A stretch of 45,679 nt of DNA from Deltaproteobacteria bacterium (GCA_016929805.1 JAFGIB010000440.1:1-45679); one strand, 5' to 3'. Numbered from the stretch's first letter, positions 18,364-28,622 are shown. The notes: generated by a model not told the origin, from the letters alone. A program made the numbers and translations.

Positions 18364-21300
18364 GTGAATAGAAAAAGAAGAGTGAAGATGATAAACCGGC
18401 TTACGATATCGGCAATGGCGATTGCCCTTTTGACGAGTTGCTCGGAGGACAACGAAGGGTCGTCCGAGGACGCGATCGGCAAAATGAGACTTCCACTCGT
18501 AATAGTGGTCAACGAAGATCAATACCGGCTGGATGGAACCTTAGTTATCGAAGACGACGAAACCCCGCCTAATCCGGTCAAAACCATTGTAACCACGCAT
18601 GAAAGCGACGGCACGGAGCTGGAGGTCGAGCTGGCGCAGGGCGGTTATACGATTACTTTGCAAAAGGGTTGGAGCTTATACGACAAGGACGGCAACCAGG
18701 TCGAGGCCACGGTTGTATCGGATAAGATCGCGTTTAGAATCCGTGCGTACGAGGAAACCGCGGTTCGGTTCGAGTTTCTTATAGGAGATTCAAATACCAA
18801 AGGAACGGCGACGATTTCGGCGGACGCCGAGAACGCGCACGTTCTAACCGGAGAAGTTAAGCTTGCGGTCAGTCCGCCGTGTAGCTCCCAAGTTGCGGGG
18901 CCTTGCGGTCCATTAAGCGATCTAGACGGAAAAGAGGTTGGGTTTGTATTACTCTTTGAAATCGAGTCGGACGCGTTCGCAGGAGAGATAAGGCAAATAA
19001 CCACGGGGCCGCTCCTGGTTGAGTTTTTCGGCGACAACTATCTAGAAACCGTGGTAGGGCCGGCACTGACGAACTCGAACTACTCATTTAATCTTCGAGC
19101 GGACGAAAACGGCGACGTGTGGTTCAACAGCACGGCGCATCTCACGGGAGAGGGAAGCGATGGAACCTGGGACTCGGTTTTCGACATGGTAGTTACCGGG
19201 GCGAGCAATGGCTCTGCCGTAGAAGGTATTACCAGCCTGACTGCCGCAGAGTTGCCGGCTTTTTCGGTTACGGGCGGCATTTTGACGCTGTCGGCTGAAA
19301 GCACCAGCACGGGAGGAATCACCAAGGTAAAGGAAGACGCGGCGGGCAGCGGGACTTTTTATTACGGGCACTATTTTCCCGAAGAGTCGCAAACGGTTGA
19401 GCCGAATGAGAAAGAGCCGGCAATCGACGTTATTGTAAGCTTCGATGCGGGTAATTTTTCAAATAGCGGTCAAAGGTTTATCTCGCAGGGAAGAGAAGTA
19501 GATGGGCCTTTTGCGGCGGACGAAATCGCGACCAAAATTATAGACGGCAGAATCTTCGGCCAATTCGAGGGCGAGCGGACGAATCATATCACGCGCAGCC
19601 AACAGCTCGAGCATTCCGATTGGCAAAGGATCGCGCTACAAGAGGTGACCATCGACGCGATGACCGCCCCGGACGGAACGAATACGGCCGAAAAAATCGT
19701 GGCCGATTCGGACCTCGGCGCGCACGGAATCGGGCACGCGGCGACCGTTACATCGGGACAAACCTATGTGATGTCGAGCTACGTGAGAGCGGACGAATTC
19801 GGCTACGCTCGATTGGCTTTTACCGGTAGCGTTCAGTGGCAAGGTGGCGCGCCCGTCGCGGTTTTTAATATTCGCACGGGAAAGCTCGACGATTATAACA
19901 ACGGCGTCGCCCGAGGAATCGAGCCCTTTAAAAACGGCTGGTACCGGATTTGGCTCGCCGCGACCGCGGCTTCGAGCGGGTCCTCGTCGTTTCAAATCTC
20001 CGGCTCTCGTACCGACTCGCCTTTATCTCAAGGAGACGGAATCGCGGGTTTTTACGCTTGGCAGGTTCAGGTTGAAACCGGCATTTTTGCCTCAAGCCCT
20101 ATCGTAACCGACGACATCGGCGTGACGCGCGCGAAAGACGGATTCAATTGGCCAGCGGGCTCGGTACCGGCCGCGCTCAGAGGACGGTTCGCCCTTCAGT
20201 TGATACCCGAATATGACCGCGGGCAGGAGCCTGATTCTGAAATTGATATTTGGTATTTTGACGACGCGGACACGGCGTTTCGCGCCTATTTGAATAACGC
20301 GGGAGAGTTAAGGGTAAGTAACGAAGCCGACACCGAATACGTGTTGGTAACCAATTTGGATTGGAATAGAGGAGATACCTTAACCATCGTATTCGATCCG
20401 CAGGAGGGTCAGGTCACGACCTCCGGCTTTATCACCGGAGATATGACGGCGTATCAAACGCCGTGGCAGACGGATGATGGACCGGTTTATTGGGGCGAGA
20501 GCTCGGACGGCTTCTCTCATGCCTTCGCGCTGATTTCCGAGCCTTATCAACCGCCCTGCGACGCGGGCTCTCCCTGCCCGGCGGGCAAGACCTGCGTGCT
20601 CAGCGACATGGGTCATCCGGTCTGCACGGTTACCGGAGTCGAGGTCTGCGACGACCGCATTGACAACGATTCGGACGGACTGGTCGACTGCGCGGATTCG
20701 AGTTGTATGAACGACGCGGCGTGTCCGGAGGATTGCGGCGACGGCGTTGACAATGATTTTGACACCTATATCGACTGCTATGACCCGGATTGTATCAGCC
20801 CGCGGTGCCCGGAAATCTGCGATGACGTAATCGATGAAAGCCCTATCGATAATGACTATGACGGTTTGGCCAACTGCGATGACCCTGATTGCATGTCCAT
20901 CGCCGGCGCTTGTCCGGAAGCGTGCGGGGACGAGTATGACAACGATAGCGATGGCAGCACTGATTGCGAGGACGACGACTGCTGGTTCAACGGTACGGAT
21001 TGTCCGGAGATCTGCGATGACGGAAACGATAATGACGGAGATGAGTTGACCGATTGCGATGATCTCGTCGATTGCATGCTGGCGGGAACGGGGTGCGTCG
21101 CCGAGATCTGCGAGGGCGGCATCGACGAGGACGGCGACGGAGCGATTGACTGCCTAGATCAAGACTGCAAATTCCCGGGGTCTATTTGTAATGAAGACAC
21201 GTTGGTGACCTGTAACGACGACATAGACAACGACGGCGACGATCTCGTCGACTGCGACGATCCCGAGTGCACCGATGGTAACTTCGGCTGCTCGGAAGTT

Positions 21301-24300
21301 TGCGATGATGTCTACGATAACGATCGAGACGGGTTGGTCAACTGCGACGATCCCGACTGTTGGGTTGAGAATTCAGGATGCAAGGAGGAGAATGACGAAA
21401 CATGCGACGATATAAATGACAACGACGGCGATGGCTTTGTCGATTGCGCGGATGAGGATTGTCGGAGTCAAAGCGTGTGCAATGACGTCCTCGAAAACGT
21501 CGCGGCACTATTTTCGGACGGTGAGTTCAGCAACCCTAGCACGCGGTATATTTGGTATGACGACGAGAGCGGCAACGGAACCATCGCCGGGCCGTTTTTA
21601 GCCGACAAGCTCGCGTCGAAAGTGATAGACGGCCGGGTTTTTGGTCAGTTTGAAGGCGAGCGAACAAACTACGTTTTATACAGCGATGGTTTGGATGAAA
21701 ACGCGCATTGGATCTTGTCTTCCGGCACGGAACCGACGGTAACGAGGCTGTCTGATACGCCGTCAGGCCCGACGGATCAGAACGAAGCGTTTCGTATTTC
21801 CTATCCGGCAAACGAGGCTTCTATCGTCGAGCAGACGGTAAGCGGTCTGACGGAGGGAACAAACGTAAGTTTTTCCGCGTATCACCATAAAGACGAGGAG
21901 AGCAGTAAGACGCATTGGCGTTTCGAATCGAGTAACAACGCGATTGAGACGCTGGTTCCAACGCCGGTGGAAGGGAGATTGATATGGGAGCGGTTTTATA
22001 GTATTTCTAGTGGCGACGATGGAAGTGCTTGGGGTATCGGAGTCGATCGGGACGAGAACGTCATCATAGTCGGATCGACCAGTCAACCTTCGAACGCCAA
22101 TAGTCCGGACTTATTTGTCGCTAAATATGATTCGTACGGGAAGCAATTATGGACCGATGTATACGATGGAGGCGATGATGACGTTGGAATTGATCTAGCT
22201 ATTGAAGACGACGGAGACATACTTATTATCGCAAACGTGAGGATTGATTCTGAATGGAGGAATATCGTACGAAAATACGATCCGAACGGAAATGTAATAT
22301 GGACGGTTATTATTAGTGATAAGGGGGTCAAACCCGGGACCATAGCGGTTGGTAATACGGGCGACTTCTACGTATCTGTAGGTACGACTAAAAGCGTTAT
22401 AACATACAAGTTTGATTCTAGCGGAGCGGAGATATGGCGCGATCAATTCGGAGGCGATGGATATTTTCACTGCGTGTACGATATGTCGGTCGATAGTAAT
22501 GAGAATATTATAGTGGTAGCTACTATTAGTTCTGATAATCTTCGTTATAGTTGGACGCGTAAGTATGATAGTAGCGGAAACGAACTCTGGACCGTAATTA
22601 ATGATGAAGGGCAGGTAAAATCATTTTCCGCAGGAGCCGTAGATATAGATAGCCGCGATAACGTATTTGTAAATGGGTATTTTTATTCAGAGCAACTTAC
22701 CTGGCTTAGTAAATATGATTTAAACGGAAATGTGATATGGACTCAGGTTGATTATGACGGAGGTCAATGTATCGGCGGCGTAAAGATCGATGACGAGACG
22801 AATATTATTGCAACTGGCAGTATATTCGGCGCTGAGGAATCTTTTCTTCTAGTCAAAAAATACGATTCGCAAGGAAATGAGATATGGTCCGAGACCTATC
22901 CGAAACTGAATTGGTCCGAAGGTCATAGGGTTACGGTGGATAACGCAGGTCATATTTTTGTCGCCGGAAACGCCAACATTTTTTACGACGAGGTAAGGAA
23001 TGGCTGGTTTGCGGATCCCTGGGTCGCCAAACTATCCGACAAATACCAAAGCGGCTGGCGGCGCGCCGAGGACCGAAGAGTTGTCGAAACGGGTACGACC
23101 GACGTTATCGTAGGGCTTAGAAATTCAGAAGACGGCGCTGAAGGCTCGATCCTCGCGTGGAACGTCCAACTCGAAGAAGGTCTATTCCCGTCCTCGCCCA
23201 TAACCACGCGGGCGACGACTGAAACCCGGTCAGCGGACAACTTTTATTGGCCTTCAAAACGCGTCGGCGAGGGCAATCGCTTGCGTGGTCGAATCGCTAT
23301 CGACGTTATCCCCGAATACGCCAGCGACGAGGTCCCGGCTGACGGCGCGTATTTGATGTGGTTTGCGGATCCAACCGAACAGATCGCATTCTATATCACG
23401 CCGGACGCGAGAATCGTGGCGGAAGAAGCGCTGAATGCAACCGAGACTTACGTACAAACGTCGCCTCTCGTCTGGAACCGCGGGCAAAAGCTGACGATCG
23501 TCTTTGATCCACCGCGAGGCGAGATATCGATAGACGGATTCGACCAGGAAGAGGCGACGTTTACCGGAGACTCGTGGTCGACCGACCGGGGAGACGTGAT
23601 TATGGGTCGACGCGCCTTAGACGCGGGGAGCGTTTCAGCCGCGTTCGCCCTTATCTCAGAGCCGTATCTCATCGAACGCTGCGACGACGGAGGGGACAAC
23701 GACGAGGACGGAAAGATCGACTGCGCTGACCGAGACTGTTGGCGTTCGGACAGCGGTTGCGCGGAAGTCTGCGATGACGAGCAGGACAACGACGGAGACG
23801 ATAACATCGACTGCCAGGATATGGACTGCAGAATTATCGGGACAATATGCCACCCGGAAGTATGCGACAACGGCGGCGTGGACGAGGATGGAGACGGCTT
23901 AGTAGATTGCGCGGATCCCGACTGTATGGTGGCCGGCTCTGGATGTCCTGAGAACAGTGATACGCTGTGCCATGACAACCTGAACAACGACGGCGACGAA
24001 TTCACCGACTGCGCGGATCCCGATTGCTGGCAGGCTGGTTTTAATTGTCCCGAGATCTGCGGCGACAACGTGGACAATGACGTAGACGGCGATATCGACT
24101 GTTTTGACGAGGACTGTGGATACGAAGGCTCGGGTTGTATCGAAGACAACCCTCAGTTATGCACCGATGGAATCGACAACGACGGTGACGCGGTTATCGA
24201 TTGCGCGGACAGCGGCTGCCGGGGTCAAACAGGGTGCGAAACTGTCACGGCGCAAGACGTGGTAGCTTTCTTTTCCGATGGAAGATACACCAATCCTAGC

Positions 24301-25371
24301 ACTCGCTATATATGGTACGACGACGGCGCTACACCGGGCCGGTTCTACGGTCCTTTTGAAAGGAATAAGATCGCTACCGCGGTGATCGACGGTCAGGTCC
24401 TCGGACAATTCGAGGGAGAGCGGACCAATCTTATTAGATATAATCAAGAATACGACAGCCTTGAGTGGGTCAAGCAATCGGGGGCTTCCGTGGTTGCGAA
24501 CAACGCATCGTTGCCGCAGGAGAACCCGTTGGAACGGAAAGCCGATCGGTTGGTTTTCGACACCTCGAGCTCTTCCCTATCGCAGAACGGCATCGGCCTG
24601 GCCGCTAATACCGAATACGCGCAGTCGCTCTTTTTCAATACGGATCAGAGTCCCTTGAGTTGGCTTTCTCAAATATCCGTGGAAAGCGATGTCATCGGGA
24701 GTATTTCTCAAATCGGTATCGCCGACCAATGGCAGAGAATCAGCGGTTCATTTACCACCTCTTCGATCGCGCAAGTCGGTTTACTTGAAATCCTTGGGAC
24801 CGGGCCGGCGTTTCCGGGTAACGCGCTGTTTTGGGGAAGTCAATTAGAAGCCGGTGCGTTTGCCTCATCGCCTATCGTAACAGGGGATACCGCGGCAAAC
24901 AGGCAAGCCGACGAGTTTTGGTGGCCCGCCGAGGTTATTGGACAAGAGCATCCGTTGCGAGGTCGATTTGCCGTGACGATTAGCCCGGAGTACGCGAGCG
25001 CCGACGTTCCAAATTCGGGGGCGTATTTATTCTGGTTTGACGACCTTCAAACCCCTGTCGCGTTCGTTATCAGGCCCGCGAGCGAAGGCTCTGACAACGC
25101 TGTCGTCGCGGTAGAGGAGGCTTACGGCGCCGCCACAACCTATGTCAAGACTGAACCTTTTTATTGGAATTCGAATCAGAAGTTTAATTTGATATTCGAT
25201 CCGTTACACGGAGATATAGAAGTAGAAATGGTGTTAGGCTCGTTTGTGCCGTATTACGGCAAGTCGTGGAAAACCGACGACGGCGACGTGCTGATGGGCA
25301 AGCATTTATATAAAAGCAGCGGAGCCGCCTTTGCTTTAATTTCCGAGCCGTTCCAGCGAGAATTCATGTGA
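18364..25371 (+). CDS. Giant modular cysteine-rich lipoprotein, 2335 aa (paralogue 3 of 3)
   Basis: The start is GTG at 18364, with GGGAG about eight bases upstream; it gives a signal peptide ending in lipobox LLTSC (Cys26) with Ser at +2, consistent with the outer membrane. An ATG at 18388 is a possible alternative. The order is the N-terminal domain shared with paralogue 2, module A (about 19414-20560), nine Asp/Cys repeats, module B (21490-23680) carrying one inserted propeller, six repeats, and module C (24250-25360), where the protein ends just after its ALISEPF motif. It lacks the C-terminal propeller of paralogue 2 and the cysteine-rich tail of paralogue 1. The 241 bases upstream hold no gene and no clear terminator, so the three may share a transcript. 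Function is inferred as surface adhesion or recognition. Confidence 0.93.
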   Translation: MNRKRRVKMINRLTISAMAIALLTSCSEDNEGSSEDAIGKMRLPLVIVVNEDQYRLDGTLVIEDDETPPNPVKTIVTTHESDGTELEVELAQGGYTITLQKGWSLYDKDGNQVEATVVSDKIAFRIRAYEETAVRFEFLIGDSNTKGTATISADAENAHVLTGEVKLAVSPPCSSQVAGPCGPLSDLDGKEVGFVLLFEIESDAFAGEIRQITTGPLLVEFFGDNYLETVVGPALTNSNYSFNLRADENGDVWFNSTAHLTGEGSDGTWDSVFDMVVTGASNGSAVEGITSLTAAELPAFSVTGGILTLSAESTSTGGITKVKEDAAGSGTFYYGHYFPEESQTVEPNEKEPAIDVIVSFDAGNFSNSGQRFISQGREVDGPFAADEIATKIIDGRIFGQFEGERTNHITRSQQLEHSDWQRIALQEVTIDAMTAPDGTNTAEKIVADSDLGAHGIGHAATVTSGQTYVMSSYVRADEFGYARLAFTGSVQWQGGAPVAVFNIRTGKLDDYNNGVARGIEPFKNGWYRIWLAATAASSGSSSFQISGSRTDSPLSQGDGIAGFYAWQVQVETGIFASSPIVTDDIGVTRAKDGFNWPAGSVPAALRGRFALQLIPEYDRGQEPDSEIDIWYFDDADTAFRAYLNNAGELRVSNEADTEYVLVTNLDWNRGDTLTIVFDPQEGQVTTSGFITGDMTAYQTPWQTDDGPVYWGESSDGFSHAFALISEPYQPPCDAGSPCPAGKTCVLSDMGHPVCTVTGVEVCDDRIDNDSDGLVDCADSSCMNDAACPEDCGDGVDNDFDTYIDCYDPDCISPRCPEICDDVIDESPIDNDYDGLANCDDPDCMSIAGACPEACGDEYDNDSDGSTDCEDDDCWFNGTDCPEICDDGNDNDGDELTDCDDLVDCMLAGTGCVAEICEGGIDEDGDGAIDCLDQDCKFPGSICNEDTLVTCNDDIDNDGDDLVDCDDPECTDGNFGCSEVCDDVYDNDRDGLVNCDDPDCWVENSGCKEENDETCDDINDNDGDGFVDCADEDCRSQSVCNDVLENVAALFSDGEFSNPSTRYIWYDDESGNGTIAGPFLADKLASKVIDGRVFGQFEGERTNYVLYSDGLDENAHWILSSGTEPTVTRLSDTPSGPTDQNEAFRISYPANEASIVEQTVSGLTEGTNVSFSAYHHKDEESSKTHWRFESSNNAIETLVPTPVEGRLIWERFYSISSGDDGSAWGIGVDRDENVIIVGSTSQPSNANSPDLFVAKYDSYGKQLWTDVYDGGDDDVGIDLAIEDDGDILIIANVRIDSEWRNIVRKYDPNGNVIWTVIISDKGVKPGTIAVGNTGDFYVSVGTTKSVITYKFDSSGAEIWRDQFGGDGYFHCVYDMSVDSNENIIVVATISSDNLRYSWTRKYDSSGNELWTVINDEGQVKSFSAGAVDIDSRDNVFVNGYFYSEQLTWLSKYDLNGNVIWTQVDYDGGQCIGGVKIDDETNIIATGSIFGAEESFLLVKKYDSQGNEIWSETYPKLNWSEGHRVTVDNAGHIFVAGNANIFYDEVRNGWFADPWVAKLSDKYQSGWRRAEDRRVVETGTTDVIVGLRNSEDGAEGSILAWNVQLEEGLFPSSPITTRATTETRSADNFYWPSKRVGEGNRLRGRIAIDVIPEYASDEVPADGAYLMWFADPTEQIAFYITPDARIVAEEALNATETYVQTSPLVWNRGQKLTIVFDPPRGEISIDGFDQEEATFTGDSWSTDRGDVIMGRRALDAGSVSAAFALISEPYLIERCDDGGDNDEDGKIDCADRDCWRSDSGCAEVCDDEQDNDGDDNIDCQDMDCRIIGTICHPEVCDNGGVDEDGDGLVDCADPDCMVAGSGCPENSDTLCHDNLNNDGDEFTDCADPDCWQAGFNCPEICGDNVDNDVDGDIDCFDEDCGYEGSGCIEDNPQLCTDGIDNDGDAVIDCADSGCRGQTGCETVTAQDVVAFFSDGRYTNPSTRYIWYDDGATPGRFYGPFERNKIATAVIDGQVLGQFEGERTNLIRYNQEYDSLEWVKQSGASVVANNASLPQENPLERKADRLVFDTSSSSLSQNGIGLAANTEYAQSLFFNTDQSPLSWLSQISVESDVIGSISQIGIADQWQRISGSFTTSSIAQVGLLEILGTGPAFPGNALFWGSQLEAGAFASSPIVTGDTAANRQADEFWWPAEVIGQEHPLRGRFAVTISPEYASADVPNSGAYLFWFDDLQTPVAFVIRPASEGSDNAVVAVEEAYGAATTYVKTEPFYWNSNQKFNLIFDPLHGDIEVEMVLGSFVPYYGKSWKTDDGDVLMGKHLYKSSGAAFALISEPFQREFM
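20640..21480 (+). repeat. Asp/Cys-rich repeat array, 9 units
   Basis: Nine DNDxDGxxDC units lie between modules A and B of the third giant lipoprotein, matching the count in the second. Confidence 0.8.
21973..23055 (+). other. Seven-bladed propeller inserted in module B
   Basis: The 361-residue insert starts with GRLIW and ends KYQSG before a WRR strand. Both junctions match those of the module B insert in paralogue 2 almost exactly, so this insertion predates the duplication of the two genes. Confidence 0.75.
23680..24240 (+). repeat. Asp/Cys-rich repeat array, 6 units
   Basis: Six units lie between modules B and C of the third giant lipoprotein, matching the second. Confidence 0.8.
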
Positions 25372-25394
25372 CCGGATAGGCCAGTGAAGAAAAG

Positions 25395-28300
25395 CTAATC
25401 ACCCGGAAGCGGATAGGTCATGAGCGCGTTGGAAATGCCTTGTTCGCTGCCGAGGCCGTCAAAGGTCCAGGTGAACCAGACGCCGTCATCGGTCGGGGTG
25501 ACCTCAAGCTCGCGCTGACTGGATTCAGCGTTCAATGCCTCGCGCAACGCCGTCTCTTCATGCGGTACGCCCGGCCATTGACCGTCAGAGTTGTCTATTA
25601 CAACAAAATCCGAATCGCGATAGACCGGGCCGTATTGCCAGGCAACCAGATATACATCCCGGTTAAGGGCCGCTACGGAGGAGTAATATTCCGGGGTTCC
25701 ATCTGAATCCTCGACCGCTCGAACTCCCGAGTCGCTAGCCGCGGTCTCAACGGCCCTTAAAAGCAGCGTGTAGGTCGCAAAGGCCAGATCGTCTTCCGGA
25801 CCGGGCTCGCCCTCGAAAATCCCGGTCCAGGAGAGAGCGAAGTCGCCGGTGTCCGGCATGGCGGAGACGCTGGCCGAATGCGAATCGTAACTGATGAGCA
25901 TCTCGTTGAGATCGAGCGCGGAAGCGTCCTCGTAACGGCGACCTCGAACGCTTCGGTCTTCCGCGTTTGTCCAAACCGCCATCCACTGATTGCCGCTCGC
26001 CGCCATTTCGGGCTGCGACTCGTCGCCGACGCCGGCGGTACCAACGCGAAACTCATCGCCCAAAGGTTTACCGGCACTGTCAAACAGCCGGGCTTTTATC
26101 AGAGTTCTATCAGCCCCCGAACCCTCGTCTATCCAGGCAATCACGAATCCTTCAGCAGTGGTCGCGACTCGTGCCGACATTTGCCCGAAGTTGCGCTGCT
26201 GGTTCGCGCGCGTTATGGATGAGACCGTTCCGTCGCTATCCACGATACGAAAAGCGATCCCCGAGCCGTCGCCATCCACGCTCTGACTGGCCCAAACAAC
26301 GACCCAGCCGCTTACGGGTAGACCAGCCGCGCTCGGTTCCGCGGGCCACCCCAAACCGATCGAATCGTCAATAACCAAAGCCTCGCTTTCCTCGTCGATC
26401 GCCGCGCCGCCGTGATTGAAACGCCGTGTTTTGATCTCCCAATGATCATCCGCGTCTTCCAACCACAGCATCAACAGATTCCCATCACCGCTCACCCCGA
26501 CCCGCGCGGGAACCGTGTCCGGAGCTTTTAAAGCGACATTTTCAGAGCGAACTACCATCACGGTCGGCTCACAGAGCGACGAACAAGCATCGCCGTCCTC
26601 GGTATTGCCGTCGTCACATCCCTCGCGCGGCACGATGCGGCTGTGAGCCTGTCGGATTCCGTTTCCGCAATGGCAATCCAGGTCCTCGTAACAATCCGGA
26701 TCAGCGCAATCGATTAGACCGTTCAGATTGTCGTCGATATTGTTGTGACAGATTTCCGGATCGCAGTAGATCTGATCCATACATTCCGTATCATCGCAGT
26801 CGATATAGCCGTCTTGATCGTCGTCCTCGCCATTGATGCAGTTCTCCGGGCAATAACCACAGGGCGCGTCTGGAGCGCCGCAACCGGCGGCAACCGGGTC
26901 GCTCTCACATCGAGCCGACCAGCAATAGTCGTCTTCGTCATCCGCGCCGAAGCGTTGTCCGTTGTCCTCACCGCACACCAAATCACCGCGACAATGGCTG
27001 TCATCCGAGCACGGTCCTTGACCCGCGTCGCACGGGCAGAGAGCGGTACACAATATCGGATTGTTCAGACAAATCGCTTCATCGCCCGCGTATCTCGGCC
27101 GCAAGAGGCTCGATGCGATGGCATCGGTCGGCGAGCAGCGCTCGTCTTTGCCGTAGCAATACCTCAATCGCATCGAGCGGACCTCGGCGCGGTTGTTCGC
27201 CTCGTAAAACCAACGGATGGGGTAGATACCGGCGGAATAGTCAAAACACTTTTTTTGTCCGATAACGATCCCCTCTGTTTCGTCGTCGACGAGCAAAACC
27301 GCGCACTGGCCTGGATCGTCTGATTCGGATGCGATTGAAAAACAGTGATAGCCGTTATTATCAAACTTAATAAAACCACGCGCGTCTATTTGAAACTCGT
27401 CTTCGCAATCAGTCCAACCGGGGCGAAAACCAAAGGCGTCGTTACAGCGATCATGCTCGGAAGTGGTGAAATCCCAACCCGCGTATTGCAGTAGCTGCTC
27501 GTCGTTCTTTTCGCAAGCTCGCACTTCCGCGAGATCATCGAGCTCGTCGCAGTTTGGGTTTTCGTGGCAAACGTCTGAAGTGCTCACCCGCATTCCGTTG
27601 AACACCACGGGGTCGGTCCAGGCGTCGTGATCGCCGACCTCCGAGCAATCTTCGACTCCGTCGCCGTCGCTGTCCGCCTCTTGCCTACAGCAATCCTCGC
27701 CTGAACAGCCGCATCGATTGCTCTCTCCGCCGCCTCCGCAACTCTGTTTGCCGGAGCAGCCGCCGATTTGCCTATCACAATCAAGAACGCCGCCGCACCC
27801 GTCGTCGATTTCGCCGCACTCGGCGTTTTGCAGCGCACAGGTCGTGGGAATACATTGATAATAGACCGGTCGCAATAGGCTCGACGAGATGGCTTCCGAA
27901 GGCGCACAAGGCGAATCGGCTTCGTAACAGTAATTTACGTGCAGGGAATGAGTCGTTTCTTTAGCGCTGGTCTCGTAGAACCAACGTATCGGGTAGACGC
28001 CGGCTGAGGTATAAAAACAAATCGGGCCGCCGTTGGTCACGATCGCTTTTTTCTGATCGTGGAAAAAAAACGACCCACACTCTTCTCGCAGCTCGGCTTC
28101 GCCCAAAACCTCAAAACAGTGATATCCCGCTTGGGTTAGCTCAATGTAACCTTTCGCCTCTATTTGAAATCCTTCGGAACAATTACTCCAAGCCGGCTTA
28201 AACCCATAACCTGGATCGCACAGATCGCCGTCCGAGGTTGAAAAATCCCAACCCGAATAGATCGTTTTCTCTTCATCAACTTTGGAGCACGCCTCGACCT

Positions 28301-28622
28301 CAAATAGATCGTCGATTCGATCGCAACTCGGCGCGTAGTGGCAGCGGCCGGCGTGGCTTACCCGCATTCCGTTAAAAATCTCGGGGTCGGTCCAGTCGCG
28401 ACCGTCGTCCTGCTCGGCGCAGTTTTCTATTCCATCTCCGTCGGCGTCCCCGCCACAGGATAAAATCGCCTCTTGACGCCGAGCAACCCGCGATGGTTCG
28501 GCCGCGCTATCAACGGCGCAACCAAATAGTGATAAAAAAAATAGAATAAAGGAAAAACCTCGATTGTTCCTTACCACGGGTCTTCGATTCGTAGCCGGCG
28601 ACGCGAGTCCGAGTAAAAACAT
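25395..28622 (-). CDS. Secreted lipoprotein with two PA14-like domains and Myxococcus-type cysteine repeat, 1075 aa
   Basis: A signal peptide ends at Cys35 (LSLFGC). A GTG at codon 16 (position 28577) would give a tidier 19-residue signal peptide and may be the true start; neither start has a strong ribosome-binding site. Two homologous blocks (about 75-260 and 335-520) share WTDPxxFNGMRVS, SGWDF or AGWDF, GYHCF and PIRWFYE phrases, resembling PA14/GLEYA-type sandwiches that bind carbohydrate. A cysteine-rich middle follows, with two DxDG-DC repeats like those in the neighbouring giant proteins and a CDDGN-DGDACSSLC motif characteristic of the Myxococcus cysteine-rich repeat. The C-terminal 350 residues have repeated WVVVWASQ/FVIAWIDEG strands and look like another propeller. 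It converges on the third giant gene with a 23-base gap. A surface-binding role is inferred. Confidence 0.88.
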   Translation of the reverse strand: MFLLGLASPATNRRPVVRNNRGFSFILFFLSLFGCAVDSAAEPSRVARRQEAILSCGGDADGDGIENCAEQDDGRDWTDPEIFNGMRVSHAGRCHYAPSCDRIDDLFEVEACSKVDEEKTIYSGWDFSTSDGDLCDPGYGFKPAWSNCSEGFQIEAKGYIELTQAGYHCFEVLGEAELREECGSFFFHDQKKAIVTNGGPICFYTSAGVYPIRWFYETSAKETTHSLHVNYCYEADSPCAPSEAISSSLLRPVYYQCIPTTCALQNAECGEIDDGCGGVLDCDRQIGGCSGKQSCGGGGESNRCGCSGEDCCRQEADSDGDGVEDCSEVGDHDAWTDPVVFNGMRVSTSDVCHENPNCDELDDLAEVRACEKNDEQLLQYAGWDFTTSEHDRCNDAFGFRPGWTDCEDEFQIDARGFIKFDNNGYHCFSIASESDDPGQCAVLLVDDETEGIVIGQKKCFDYSAGIYPIRWFYEANNRAEVRSMRLRYCYGKDERCSPTDAIASSLLRPRYAGDEAICLNNPILCTALCPCDAGQGPCSDDSHCRGDLVCGEDNGQRFGADDEDDYCWSARCESDPVAAGCGAPDAPCGYCPENCINGEDDDQDGYIDCDDTECMDQIYCDPEICHNNIDDNLNGLIDCADPDCYEDLDCHCGNGIRQAHSRIVPREGCDDGNTEDGDACSSLCEPTVMVVRSENVALKAPDTVPARVGVSGDGNLLMLWLEDADDHWEIKTRRFNHGGAAIDEESEALVIDDSIGLGWPAEPSAAGLPVSGWVVVWASQSVDGDGSGIAFRIVDSDGTVSSITRANQQRNFGQMSARVATTAEGFVIAWIDEGSGADRTLIKARLFDSAGKPLGDEFRVGTAGVGDESQPEMAASGNQWMAVWTNAEDRSVRGRRYEDASALDLNEMLISYDSHSASVSAMPDTGDFALSWTGIFEGEPGPEDDLAFATYTLLLRAVETAASDSGVRAVEDSDGTPEYYSSVAALNRDVYLVAWQYGPVYRDSDFVVIDNSDGQWPGVPHEETALREALNAESSQRELEVTPTDDGVWFTWTFDGLGSEQGISNALMTYPLPGD

